Below the pieces are notes generated by a model. It did not search any database and was not told the DNA's origin. It was given only the letters and a program-made list of their open reading frames with translations. Below are positions 19,428-28,292 of a DNA stretch of 64,000 bases, piece by piece. Origin of the DNA: Pseudomonadota bacterium (lineage in GTDB: Bacteria > Pseudomonadota > Gammaproteobacteria > Steroidobacterales > Steroidobacteraceae); contig JAFEDS010000005.1 of NCBI GenBank assembly GCA_018241505.1, positions 434,001 to 498,000 of the forward strand, given 5' to 3'. Both the position numbers and the translations under genes were made by a program. Positions within the stretch are counted from its first letter, which is position 1. Each line of letters opens with the position of its first letter.

Positions 19428-19997
19428 ATGGCCAAAGCCAAGCGCTCTGCCTCAAAGGATCACCTGCCGATCGCTTCGGCGGTGCGCGCGCGCCGCCGGC
19501 GCCTCGGGCTGACGCTCCAGGAGTTGGCCGACAAGTCCGGCCTGTCGGCCCCTTTTCTGTCACAGGTGGAGCGCAGCCAGACCACGCCGTCGATCACATC
19601 GCTGATTGCGATTGCGCAGGCCCTGCAGACTGACATTCACTACTTCATCAATCCGCCGCCCTCCAGCCAGGTCGTGCGGCGTGCCAAGACGCCGGAGATC
19701 ATCGATACGGGCTCACCGGTGCGGTATGTGCGGTTGAGTGGCGGGCATCCCGAGCGCCAGATGGAAGGGCTCTTGATGTCGATCCCCGCAGGCAGTAAAG
19801 CACCCGCCACCGCGCGCGAAGGCGAGGGCTTCTACTACGTGCTCGAAGGCGAGCTCAAAATGACGATGGGCAGTGAGACGTTCATTCTGGGCCCGGGAGA
19901 CACCGCCCACTTCGATCAACGTCATTCCTTTGAAATGGCAAACGCGGGCAAGCGCGTCCTGCGCATGTTGTGGGTGGGCACGCCCCGGATTTTTTGA
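19428..19997 (+). CDS. XRE-family transcriptional regulator with C-terminal cupin
   Basis: 189 aa. HTH_3 domain at about residues 15-73 (RRRRLGLTLQELADKSGLSAPFLSQVERSQ) and a cupin_2 sensor domain at about 105-185 (EGEGFYYVLEGELKM, LGPGDTAHFD). The architecture matches PuuR/SutR-type regulators that sense small metabolites such as polyamines or amino acids. Its position divergent from the TBDT-APC operon suggests it controls that uptake system; binding to the TCAAA-N4-TTTGA element is a guess. Confidence 0.9.
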   Translation: MAKAKRSASKDHLPIASAVRARRRRLGLTLQELADKSGLSAPFLSQVERSQTTPSITSLIAIAQALQTDIHYFINPPPSSQVVRRAKTPEIIDTGSPVRYVRLSGGHPERQMEGLLMSIPAGSKAPATAREGEGFYYVLEGELKMTMGSETFILGPGDTAHFDQRHSFEMANAGKRVLRMLWVGTPRIF

Positions 19998-20010
19998 TTC
20001 GCGCGGGCAA

Positions 20011-20039
20011 TTGACGCGATCGTATTTGTCGGAGAATAT
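20011..20039 (+). promoter_or_regulatory. Candidate sigma-70 promoter of the GH3 gene
   Basis: TTGACG (20011-20016), 17-nt spacer, GAATAT (20034-20039). The -35 box is strong and the -10 box weak. The operator palindrome begins 11 nt after the -10 box, over the expected start site, as for a repressor. Confidence 0.45.
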
Positions 20040-20049
20040 GGATTCATAA

Positions 20050-20061
20050 GGTAGCGCTACC
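20050..20061. promoter_or_regulatory. Palindromic operator, copy 1 (GGTAGCGCTACC)
   Basis: Perfect 12-bp palindrome 21 nt before the GH3 start. With one flanking base it reads GGTAGCGCTACCA. It resembles XylR/LacI-family sites from xylose regulons (recalled: the Xanthomonas xyl-box TGGTAGCGCTAACA and a similar Caulobacter motif). Two further copies sit at 24953 and 33079. Confidence 0.7.
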
Positions 20062-20081
20062 ATCGCTTGGCAGGGGCGTCG

Positions 20082-22679
20082 ATGAATCCAGTGGCAGTGT
20101 GCATTCCGGGTCTGTTGGCCATCGCGGCCTCGGTGGCGGATGGCCAGGCGCTCTCCTTCGAAGCGCGCGCCTCCGCTCTGGTCCGGCAAATGACGCTGCC
20201 GGAGAAAGCCTCGCAGCTCGTCAACCAGGCTCGGGCAATCCAGCGCCTGGGCGTTCCCGCCTACGACTGGTGGAGCGAATCTCTGCACGGCGTGGCTCGG
20301 GATGGCACCACGGAATTTCCGGAGCCGATCGGACTGGCGGCCACATTTGATCCCGCGGCCATCCACGACATGGCTCAGGTCATCGGCATTGAAGGCCGCA
20401 TCAAACACGTGCAGGCCGCAGCCCGAGGCCATTCCAACATTTTTGAAGGATTGGATTTTTGGGCGCCCAACGTGAACATCTTCCGCGATCCCCGCTGGGG
20501 ACGGGGGCAGGAAACGTACGGCGAGGACCCGTATCTGAGTGGCCGGTTGGCCGTAGGGTATGTCACCGGCCTGCAAGGAAACGATCCCAAGTACTACCTT
20601 GCGATTGCGACCCCGAAGCATTTCGCCGTCCACAGCGGTCCAGAGCCGACACGGCATTTTACGGACGTGGATGTGAGCCGGCACGACCAGGAAGACACCT
20701 ATCTGCCGGCATTCCGTGCGGCTGTGGTTGAAGGACACGCGGGCTCGATCATGTGTGCTTACAACTCGATCAATGGAGAACCGGCCTGCGCCAATCGATT
20801 TCTGCTGCAACATACCTTGCGCGGTGCGTGGCAGTTCCAGGGCTACGTAGTCTCCGATTGTGGCGCCGTACGGGACATTTTCAGCGGGCATCACTATCGA
20901 CCCACGCAGGCTCAGTCCTCGGCGATCTCGCTGCAACGTGGCATGGACAACGAGTGCGTGGACTTCCTCGACCCGGTTGTGGACGATCATGACTACCGGC
21001 CCTATATCGAGGCCGTCCAGGGCGGCTATCTGTCCGAGCAGTCGATCGACCTGGCGCTGAATCGCCTGTTGGTTGCTCGGATGCGCTTGGGTATGTTCGA
21101 TCCTCCCGCGCAGGTGCCGTATTCGAAGCTGGACCCAGGCCTGCTCGACAGTGCCCCGCATCGGAGCATGGCGCGAAACCTGGCGGAAAAGTCCATGGTG
21201 CTCCTGCAGAACGACGGCACCTTACCCCTGCGAAACGTCAAACGGATCGCTGTAGTGGGACCCCTGGCCGAACAGACGGGCGTTCTGCTGGGCAATTACA
21301 ACGGCATTCCAACTCACACCGTCAGCGTGCTGGAGGGACTCAAAGCGGAATTCCCCAACGCGCGGATCGACTTCGTGCCCGGGACTCAGTTTCTGTCTAC
21401 GCGCGGCGATCCAGTGCCCGCAGGGATGCTGACAACAACAGATGGCAAGCAGGGTCTGACGGCCGTGTATTCCAGCGGAACGGGCATCGGCGCGGAGCCC
21501 ACCCCTGTGCTCACCCGCGTCGACCCGGAAGTCAGCGTCAAGAACCTTCCCAGTGAGCTGCAGGGGAAAGACGCTTTCAGCGTGAAATGGAGCGGCAACC
21601 TGAAGTCGCCCGTCACGGGTGATTATCTGTTGGGAGTGCAAGCCGAAGGCTTTGTGCAGGTGGTGCTCTTCGGGCAGCCCTTTGTTCAAAGCTTCGGTCG
21701 GGAAGGCAACCTGCGCCGTATTCACCTCGAGGCAGGTCACTCACTGCCTATCGAGATCCGCTACGGCCGGACGCCTTCGAAGACGCACCCGGATGTACGG
21801 TTTATCTGGGCCAAGGCTGCCCCTGGGACGGACCCGGCTGCCGTTGCCGCCGCTAGGAATGCCGACGCGGTTGTTGCCGTGGTCGGGATCACCAGTCGTC
21901 TGGAAGGCGAGGAGATGCCCGTTGACGAGCCGGGATTCATCGGGGGCGACCGCACGAACCTGGACATGCCCGCGGCAGAGGAGGAACTCCTGCACGCAGT
22001 GGCTGAGGCTCACAAGCCGCTAGTGGTCGTTCTACTGAACGGGAGCGCTCTGTCTCCGCAATGGGAGAAGGCTCACGCGAACGCGATCCTCGAAGCCTGG
22101 TACCCGGGCGAAGAGGGGGGATCCGCAATCGCCGCTACCGTGAGCGGTCGCAACAACCCCGCAGGTCGGCTGCCCGTGACGTTTTATCAGGGTGTACAGC
22201 AGTTACCGCATTTCGAGGACTACTCCATGAAGGGACGTACCTACCGGTACTTCCAGAAGGAGCCCTTGTGGCCGTTCGGCTACGGATTGAGCTATACGAC
22301 CTTCGAGTACAGCGGGTTGATGCTGCCGGCCGCGCCGCTCGGGCCGTCCGATCCGTTGAATGTGCGTGTGACGGTCACCAACACCGGAAAGGTCGAGGGC
22401 GATGAAGTCGCTCAGTTGTATCTCAAATTTCCTGACGTGGCGGGCGCACCGATCCGGGCGCTGCGCGGCTTCAAACGCATCCACCTGAAACCCGGCGCGA
22501 GACAACAGGTTGAATTCCAGCTTCAGGGCCGCGATTTGAGCATGGTGACTGACGCCGGCGACATTATCGTCGCTCAGGGAAAATACAGTTTGTCGGTGGG
22601 CGGCGGACAACCGGACACTGCGGCGCCCTCGGTGACGGGACAGTTCCAGGTGTCGCGGCCGATGGCATTACCGGAGTAA
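20082..22679 (+). CDS. Glycoside hydrolase family 3, beta-xylosidase/beta-glucosidase-like, with PA14 insert
   Basis: 865-aa exported enzyme; signal peptide about residues 1-22 (ending VADGQA). The N-terminal GH3 barrel carries RDPRWGRGQETYGEDP, the substrate-binding KH and the nucleophile Asp259 in GYVVSDCGAVRD. SDCGA and the later GGDRTNLDMP are typical of xylan 1,4-beta-xylosidase-type members. A PA14-like domain (about 420-580) is inserted in the C-terminal domain, and an FN3-like domain ends the protein. It should release sugars from oligosaccharides in the periplasm. ATG chosen over an earlier TTG. Operator copy 1 lies directly upstream. Confidence 0.92.
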   Translation: MNPVAVCIPGLLAIAASVADGQALSFEARASALVRQMTLPEKASQLVNQARAIQRLGVPAYDWWSESLHGVARDGTTEFPEPIGLAATFDPAAIHDMAQVIGIEGRIKHVQAAARGHSNIFEGLDFWAPNVNIFRDPRWGRGQETYGEDPYLSGRLAVGYVTGLQGNDPKYYLAIATPKHFAVHSGPEPTRHFTDVDVSRHDQEDTYLPAFRAAVVEGHAGSIMCAYNSINGEPACANRFLLQHTLRGAWQFQGYVVSDCGAVRDIFSGHHYRPTQAQSSAISLQRGMDNECVDFLDPVVDDHDYRPYIEAVQGGYLSEQSIDLALNRLLVARMRLGMFDPPAQVPYSKLDPGLLDSAPHRSMARNLAEKSMVLLQNDGTLPLRNVKRIAVVGPLAEQTGVLLGNYNGIPTHTVSVLEGLKAEFPNARIDFVPGTQFLSTRGDPVPAGMLTTTDGKQGLTAVYSSGTGIGAEPTPVLTRVDPEVSVKNLPSELQGKDAFSVKWSGNLKSPVTGDYLLGVQAEGFVQVVLFGQPFVQSFGREGNLRRIHLEAGHSLPIEIRYGRTPSKTHPDVRFIWAKAAPGTDPAAVAAARNADAVVAVVGITSRLEGEEMPVDEPGFIGGDRTNLDMPAAEEELLHAVAEAHKPLVVVLLNGSALSPQWEKAHANAILEAWYPGEEGGSAIAATVSGRNNPAGRLPVTFYQGVQQLPHFEDYSMKGRTYRYFQKEPLWPFGYGLSYTTFEYSGLMLPAAPLGPSDPLNVRVTVTNTGKVEGDEVAQLYLKFPDVAGAPIRALRGFKRIHLKPGARQQVEFQLQGRDLSMVTDAGDIIVAQGKYSLSVGGGQPDTAAPSVTGQFQVSRPMALPE

Positions 22680-22734
22680 CTCACGGCGCCGGCTGGCATG
22701 GGTTAACATCGCCCCCGAGGCAACGGAATACCAT

Positions 22735-24957
22735 ATGCAACAGGCGCCGTCGTCGCGCATCCAGGAGCTGATGGCCGGCGCATTGCGCCAGCACCGGGCC
22801 GGCCGCCTGGGCGATGCCGAGCGACTGTATCGCCAGGTCCTGCAGCTCGATCCTCATTTCGCCGATGCTTTGCACCTGCTGGGCGTTCTGAATCACCAGG
22901 TGGGCCGCAACGATGTCGCCGTTGAGCTCATCGGCCAGGCGATCGCGCAGAACGATCGCATGCCCGCGTACCACAATAACCTCGGGAACGCCTTCAAGGC
23001 CCAGGGCCGACTGGATGACGCTGTCAGTTCCTATGAACGGGCATTGGCGCACAAGCCGGATTATCCGGAGGCTCACTACAACCTGGGAGTGACCTTGCAG
23101 GCGCAAGGGAAACCGGATGAGGCAGCGCACTCCTACCGGCGAACCCTGGCTCTGAAGCCGAACCACGCCGCTGCCCACAACAACCTGGGAAATGCACTGC
23201 AATCCCAAGGCAGGTTGGAGGAAGCCGCAGTCGCATACCGGCACGCGTTGGCCAGCATGCCCCGCCACGTCGAAGCGCACATCAACCTCGGAAACGTTTC
23301 AAAGGCACGAGGCCAGCCGGACCAGGCATTGTCGTTTTACGAGCAAGCGCTGGCACTGCAGCCGGATTCGGCAGAAGCCCACAACAACGTGGGCCTGGTA
23401 CTGCTGGAGAAGAGCGAGTTGGTCGAGTCGGCGACCGCATTCGGACACGCCTTGCGTCACAAGCCCGAATACGCCGAGGCTCACTACAATCTCGGCAACG
23501 TTCTGCAGCAGCAGGGAAAGACAGCAGAGGCCGCCGCCGCTTACAAGCGTGCGCTCGAGCTGAAACCCGATTACGCCGAGGCACGCCTGGGGTTGGCCAT
23601 TGCAGTCATTCCGGTCTTCTCGGACACGGAGGCCGAAAGTCGGAATGCGGACGCTAATTTCGCACGCTCAATAGATGAACTGGCCGCCTGGGACCGGGCT
23701 AACCCAGGGCTGTTGGGAAGAGCGGCCGGAACCACCCAGCCATTCCTTCTTGCCTACAGGCCTGCTGATGTGAGCGCTTCGCTGAGCCGCTATGGTGACC
23801 TCATCTGCGCCGCCGCAGCCGAATTCTGGCACGGCAACCGCAAGCCAACTCATGCAGCGCGGGACCGTGTCCGTCTGGTGATAGTGAGCGGCCAGGTACG
23901 CCACCGACATCCTGTCTGGGACGTAGTGTTGCGTGGCCTCGTGTCGCATTTGAATCGAAACAGGTTCGAGCTGCTGCTGTATCACACCGTTGCGCTCGTC
24001 GACGATGAGACGGAATGGGCGCGGGCACACGTAGATCGTTTCGTGCAAGGGCCATTGCCAACTCGAGCCTGGCTCGCTGAGCTCGCTCGGGACCAACCTG
24101 ATGTTGTATTCTATCCGGAAGTCGGGATGGATCCTGCCACGTGTGCCTTGGCTGCGCTGCGCCTGGCGCCGCTGCAGATAGCCGGTTGGGGCCATCCGGT
24201 CACCACCGGACTGCCCACCATGGACCTGTTTGTGTCGGGCGAACTGCTCGAGGGCCCGGGTGCCGAGCGGCACTATCGCGAGAAACTCATCCGCTTGCCG
24301 GGAACTGGTGTTTGCACCGAGCTGGCGGCGATAGATCCTCAGCCCTGGCAGGGACCGCAGTCGAGCTCCGACAGGGTCCGCTTCACACTGTGTCATCAGC
24401 CGATCAAATTTGATCCGGCCGACGATGTCATTCTGACGCGCATTGCGAAGGCGGTCGGGCGCTGTGAGTTCTGGATTGCCGCGCCGGACAGGCTTGCGTG
24501 GACCGGTCCGCGGCTCCATGGCCGGCTCGCCGCCGCCTTTCGGGCGGCAGGGCTCGATCCCGACACCCACCTGCGGGTGCTCCCGTGGTTGCCGCGCAAT
24601 CAATTCGCAGGCTTCCTCGATTCGATGGATATTTATCTCGATTGCCCCGGCTTCTCCGGATATACGACAGCATGGCAGGCGATACATCGAGGCGTTCCAA
24701 TCGTTACTTCAGAGGGTACGTTTCAGCGTCAGCGCCTTGCGGCCGGACTTCTGCGGCAAATAGGCATTACGGACGGAATCGCCTCGAGCCACGACGAGTA
24801 CGTCAACATTGCCGTCAGTTGGGCGCGAGAGTGCCGCAGCGGTGACCGCCTGGCCCAGCGACGGGAAGCAATCAGACAGGCCGCGCGGAAAGCCGATGGG
24901 AACTTGTCCGCCGTGACTGCCTTCGAGAACGCGGTGCTGGAGCATCTGCCGCGATAG
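22735..24957 (+). CDS. TPR protein with OGT-like glycosyltransferase domain
   Basis: 740 aa. About eight tetratricopeptide repeats occupy residues 10-290 with a 34-residue period (EAHYNLGNVLQQQGK type). The C-terminal half resembles O-GlcNAc transferase/SPINDLY family GT41 (LQIAGWGHPVTTGLPTMDLFVSG, YLDCPGFSGYTTAWQAIHRGVPIVTSEG). It would transfer a sugar to proteins recognised by the TPR array; donor and target are unknown. It has no signal peptide, so it is cytoplasmic. 55 nt after the GH3 gene on the same strand. Its TAG stop forms part of operator copy 2. Confidence 0.85.
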   Translation: MQQAPSSRIQELMAGALRQHRAGRLGDAERLYRQVLQLDPHFADALHLLGVLNHQVGRNDVAVELIGQAIAQNDRMPAYHNNLGNAFKAQGRLDDAVSSYERALAHKPDYPEAHYNLGVTLQAQGKPDEAAHSYRRTLALKPNHAAAHNNLGNALQSQGRLEEAAVAYRHALASMPRHVEAHINLGNVSKARGQPDQALSFYEQALALQPDSAEAHNNVGLVLLEKSELVESATAFGHALRHKPEYAEAHYNLGNVLQQQGKTAEAAAAYKRALELKPDYAEARLGLAIAVIPVFSDTEAESRNADANFARSIDELAAWDRANPGLLGRAAGTTQPFLLAYRPADVSASLSRYGDLICAAAAEFWHGNRKPTHAARDRVRLVIVSGQVRHRHPVWDVVLRGLVSHLNRNRFELLLYHTVALVDDETEWARAHVDRFVQGPLPTRAWLAELARDQPDVVFYPEVGMDPATCALAALRLAPLQIAGWGHPVTTGLPTMDLFVSGELLEGPGAERHYREKLIRLPGTGVCTELAAIDPQPWQGPQSSSDRVRFTLCHQPIKFDPADDVILTRIAKAVGRCEFWIAAPDRLAWTGPRLHGRLAAAFRAAGLDPDTHLRVLPWLPRNQFAGFLDSMDIYLDCPGFSGYTTAWQAIHRGVPIVTSEGTFQRQRLAAGLLRQIGITDGIASSHDEYVNIAVSWARECRSGDRLAQRREAIRQAARKADGNLSAVTAFENAVLEHLPR

Positions 24958-24964
24958 CGCTACC
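24953..24964. promoter_or_regulatory. Operator copy 2 (GATAGCGCTACC)
   Basis: Shares TAGCGCTACCA with copies 1 and 3; one base departs from perfect symmetry. It overlaps the stop codon of the TPR gene and lies 39 nt before the halogenase start, so it could control an internal promoter. I see no clear -35/-10 pair next to it. Confidence 0.6.
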
Positions 24965-25003
24965 ATTCGCAGGCTACTGCAAGCCCAGAGGTATTCAACG
25001 GCC

Positions 25004-26509
25004 GTGCCGAACGAACCGATTCGCAGCGTCGCGATTGTAGGTGGGGGAACCGCCGGATGGATGACGGCTGCGATCCTGTCGAAGTTTCTCAACGAGGGGC
25101 CTTGCCGTATCCGCCTGATCGAGTCGGCCGACATCGGGACTATCGGGGTCGGTGAGGCGACGATCCCTCCGATCATTGATGCCATCCGGCTGCTCGGTAT
25201 CGATGAGAACGACTTGATCCGCAAAACGCACGCAAGCTTCAAGCTCGGCATTGAATTCAAGGATTGGACGCGGCCCGGACATTCCTACATCCATCCGTTC
25301 GGGCCAACAGGTTTGCCTCAGCAGGGGGTGGATTTTTCGGCCTACTGGTTCAAACACCGCGAGCGCGGCGAGGCGAGCCCACTCGAAGAGTATTCGCTGC
25401 AGGCGGCCGCGGCGCGTTTGGGAAAGTTCATGCGGCCGATCAACGTCACCAAGTCGCCCGTGGAAACCATTACGTATGCTTTGCATCTCGACGCCTCGCT
25501 GTTCGCAGCGTACCTGCGGACCTACGCAGAAGCGCGTGGCGTCACCCGGACGGAGGGCAAACTCGAGAGCGTGGCGCTTAGGCGCGAGGACGGTTTTATT
25601 GAGTCACTCGTGCTCGAGAGTGGCGAGCGGATCGAGGCGGATTTCTTTATCGACTGCACCGGCTTCCGAGGTGTGTTGATCGAAGGCGCGTTGCAGACTG
25701 GATATGAGGACTGGACGCGCTGGTTGCCTTGTGATCGCGCTGTAGCCGTCCCATGTGAACGGACTGGCCCGTTTTCCTCGCATACCCTTGCCACTGCGCG
25801 GGATGTCGGCTGGCAGTGGCGGATTCCTCTGCAGCATCGGGTCGGGAACGGCTATGTGTATTGCAGCAACTTCATCCAGGACGATGAGGCGCAGCAGAAG
25901 TTGATGTCGAGCCTCGAGGGCCGCGCGTTGCGTGAGCCACTGCGACTGCGATTCACGACGGGCCGGCGGCGACTGAGCTGGAACAAGAACTGTGTCGCGA
26001 TCGGGTTGGCCGCAGGATTTCTCGAGCCGCTCGAATCCAGTGGTATCTACCTGATTCAACGCGCCATCGCGCTGCTGTGGCAATTCTTTCCGGATCGCCG
26101 TTTCAGTCAACCGGACATCGATCGCTACAACAGCCAGGTTGCCTTCGAGTACGAGCGCATCCGCGACTTCCTGATCGTCCACTACAACAAGACGCAGCGT
26201 GAGGGTGAGTTCTGGCGGTACTGCCGCAACATGGAGTTGCCCGACAGCCTGAAGGAGCGCCTGGATCTCTTCCGCGGTTACGGCCGTATCGTCCGCGATG
26301 AAAACGAGCTGTTCAATGTGCAGAGCTGGCTGTTCCTGTTCGACGGTCAGGAGGTTCGTCCCGAAGGCTATGACCCGCGGGCTGACACGTTGAGCGCGGA
26401 AAAGGGCCGCAGAGCACTCGACAATATACGGGCGGTCGTTGCCATGTGTGCTGCCGACATGCCATTGCACGAAGCTTTCATCGCCCAACACTGTGCTATG
26501 ACATCCTGA
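25004..26509 (+). CDS. Flavin-dependent tryptophan halogenase family protein 1
   Basis: 501 aa. N-terminal FAD-binding GGGTAGW (13-19); conserved Lys80 in SFKLG, equivalent to PrnA Lys79, which forms the haloamine or positions HOX; the halogenase signature WxWxIP intact at Trp270-Pro275; Glu344 in LEPLESSG, equivalent to PrnA Glu346. All catalytic hallmarks are therefore present and it could halogenate an electron-rich aromatic. Reduced FAD must come from a reductase not seen here. GTG start; AGAGG is about 12 bases upstream. Homologues in TBDT loci of Xanthomonas and Brevundimonas have shown bromination in vitro (recalled), but their in vivo substrate is unknown. Confidence 0.92.
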   Translation: MPNEPIRSVAIVGGGTAGWMTAAILSKFLNEGPCRIRLIESADIGTIGVGEATIPPIIDAIRLLGIDENDLIRKTHASFKLGIEFKDWTRPGHSYIHPFGPTGLPQQGVDFSAYWFKHRERGEASPLEEYSLQAAAARLGKFMRPINVTKSPVETITYALHLDASLFAAYLRTYAEARGVTRTEGKLESVALRREDGFIESLVLESGERIEADFFIDCTGFRGVLIEGALQTGYEDWTRWLPCDRAVAVPCERTGPFSSHTLATARDVGWQWRIPLQHRVGNGYVYCSNFIQDDEAQQKLMSSLEGRALREPLRLRFTTGRRRLSWNKNCVAIGLAAGFLEPLESSGIYLIQRAIALLWQFFPDRRFSQPDIDRYNSQVAFEYERIRDFLIVHYNKTQREGEFWRYCRNMELPDSLKERLDLFRGYGRIVRDENELFNVQSWLFLFDGQEVRPEGYDPRADTLSAEKGRRALDNIRAVVAMCAADMPLHEAFIAQHCAMTS

Positions 26510-27512
26510 GCAGGCGCAGGATCCGCGCCCGGATTTTCGAGTAGTTGGCCGGTTTGAGCGGGCCGAGGAGCCCGTGATGTTGCGTGGGCAGGTGTGCGAG
26601 CGGATGGCCGTCGCTGCGGAAAACATAATGGTCGAAGAAGGCCTTCCACGCCTGCCGTTCCGCGGGCGGCCGCTCGGCGATGGTGATCATGCTGAAGAGC
26701 AGGGCGGTGTAGGGCAGGTCAGGCCCGGCGCTCGAGGCGTCCCACCAGTAGTTGACCAGCCCGTTGAATGGCGCCGTGGATTCGACCTGGTGCCACCAGA
26801 GCTTCGGCAGATACAGAGCATCGCCCGGTTCGAGTTGCGCGTGCAGCGCCTGGTCGCGGATTTGCGCAAATAACGGGAACTGCGCGTCGCTGCCCGGCGG
26901 CGCGGATGCGGCCAGGCTGACCGGAGGTCCGGACATGGTGTGGTCTATGGGTCCCACGTAGAGCTTGCCAATCAGCTCCGGTGCATAGAGGGTGAATCGC
27001 CGCTGTCCGGCGATGACACAGGCGAGGTTGTCGAACGTATCGTAATGGCTCGAAATGTTGGCTGGGGTCCCCAGCCACAGCCGCGGGCCGGCTCCGAAGT
27101 CTCCCAGCGACAACGAATTCCCCACTCCGAAGCCAGGAAGGCAGTCAGCCGTCGGCAGGGCTCCCACGTACACCGATGGTCCCCCTGGGCGATCGGCGGA
27201 CTCCAGGGCGCAATCCACGGCTTCCATGAGCTTCATGATGCGCCGTTCGAAGTTGAATCCGTCCAATCCCGGGTTGTAGTAGTACTTACCTTCGATGGCG
27301 CGGTCCCCGAAGAACACTTCGACGGGTTTACCCGCATCGAGCTTGGCGAGATAGTCCCGCAGCGCGCCCGCGGAGGCGCGCGCTGCCTTCACGACCGGCC
27401 ATTCGGCAACGAGTCCGCGGACGACGACCGGCCGGCAGCCCGGAATGATTTCCTGTTGGAATCGCGCCGGTGTCAGATCTCCGGCCGCGATCTCGGTAGG
27501 TGCATGAGGCAT
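26496..27512 (-). CDS. Cupin-like JmjC-type protein
   Basis: 338 aa, Cupin_8/JmjC fold of Fe(II)/2-oxoglutarate-dependent oxygenases. The facial triad appears complete: His156-x-Asp158 (SSHYD) and His241 (LWWHQVES). Such proteins hydroxylate proteins or small molecules, and they recur beside SapC and halogenase genes in TBDT loci. ATG at 27512 is chosen; the frame is open far upstream but that overlaps SapC. Its 3' end overlaps the halogenase-1 gene tail to tail by 14 nt. Last gene of the TBDT operon. Confidence 0.85.
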   Translation of the reverse strand: MPHAPTEIAAGDLTPARFQQEIIPGCRPVVVRGLVAEWPVVKAARASAGALRDYLAKLDAGKPVEVFFGDRAIEGKYYYNPGLDGFNFERRIMKLMEAVDCALESADRPGGPSVYVGALPTADCLPGFGVGNSLSLGDFGAGPRLWLGTPANISSHYDTFDNLACVIAGQRRFTLYAPELIGKLYVGPIDHTMSGPPVSLAASAPPGSDAQFPLFAQIRDQALHAQLEPGDALYLPKLWWHQVESTAPFNGLVNYWWDASSAGPDLPYTALLFSMITIAERPPAERQAWKAFFDHYVFRSDGHPLAHLPTQHHGLLGPLKPANYSKIRARILRLLRMS

Positions 27513-27547
27513 GGAAAGGCTCGAAACTCCCGCAGGTCGGGAGAATA

Positions 27548-28282
27548 TCAGCCCGAGGCGGAGGCGCGCGTCCCCGCCAGGCCCGCGGTGGCATCCAGCA
27601 GCCGCGCATTCTTCTTCCGTGCCAGGATCGCGACCTGCTTCTGAGAAGCGATCATGTAATGGATCAGGCGCAGATAGCCGCGCCTGTAGAGCTCCACGAC
27701 GGCCTCGTTGCCCAGCCTGAGCAACATTTCCTGGTCTATTGTGTAGAGGCCGACACATCTGCGGATGCTGCCGTCACTCAGCTCCACCTCGACATCGACC
27801 GGCTCAATGAGCTTCAACTCCAGCAACCGGGCGATGAACAGCTTGGTCATCTGGACGCCGGCCTCGAGATCCTGGAAGGCCCAGATGATACTTTGCAGAT
27901 AGCGGGTTGGCTTGCCTTGATCCGTGAACAGGGACTTGCCGTCTTCGGCTCCGACGCGGGGGTCATCCAGGTCGATCGCCACGTCCGGGCCCTGAGCGAA
28001 GAAGGGTCCGCGCTGCAGCATCAGGGGCCGGTAGAACTCCGGATCCTGCCACTCGTGGAGGAACAGATTCTCGCCCTCGTCAAATCCGAGAACCGCGCCA
28101 CAATAGAACTGGCCCGTTTGGGCGTCTTTCGAAAAGAGAATAGGATAGTGGACCAGAAGCTGACCAAACTCCTTGACGATCACTTGTACGAAGCGCCGGT
28201 TATCGCCATAAGCAGCCGATGAGCGCCCGTCGACCTTCAAGTCGCGGTGGGTTTCTCTGTTGAGAGGAACGATCTGCGTCAT
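27548..28282 (-). CDS. SapC family protein
   Basis: 244 aa, SapC family, named after a Campylobacter S-layer-associated gene. Recognisable by HYPILFSKDAQTGQFYCGAVLGFDEGENLFL and the central YRPLMLQRGPFF. No signal peptide or catalytic motif is evident; biochemical role unknown. It repeatedly occurs with TBDTs and tryptophan halogenases in Caulobacter/Xanthomonas-type carbohydrate loci. 10 nt after halogenase 2 and 35 nt before the cupin gene, so a firm operon member. Confidence 0.88.
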   Translation of the reverse strand: MTQIVPLNRETHRDLKVDGRSSAAYGDNRRFVQVIVKEFGQLLVHYPILFSKDAQTGQFYCGAVLGFDEGENLFLHEWQDPEFYRPLMLQRGPFFAQGPDVAIDLDDPRVGAEDGKSLFTDQGKPTRYLQSIIWAFQDLEAGVQMTKLFIARLLELKLIEPVDVEVELSDGSIRRCVGLYTIDQEMLLRLGNEAVVELYRRGYLRLIHYMIASQKQVAILARKKNARLLDATAGLAGTRASASG

Positions 28283-28292
28283 GTTGTTCCGT

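Noticed and set aside
19713-21161. 482-codon minus-strand frame opposite the XRE and GH3 genes
   Set aside because: Spans two well-supported genes and their intergenic operator; composition is Arg/Gly/His-rich shadow.
22765-23600. Tandem repeat of about 102 bp considered as a repeat array or CRISPR
   Set aside because: Period of 34 codons with divergent copies; it is the TPR-coding part of a gene.
23668-26626. Minus-strand frames of about 340 codons opposite the TPR and halogenase genes
   Set aside because: Antisense shadows with no domain and starts inside other genes.
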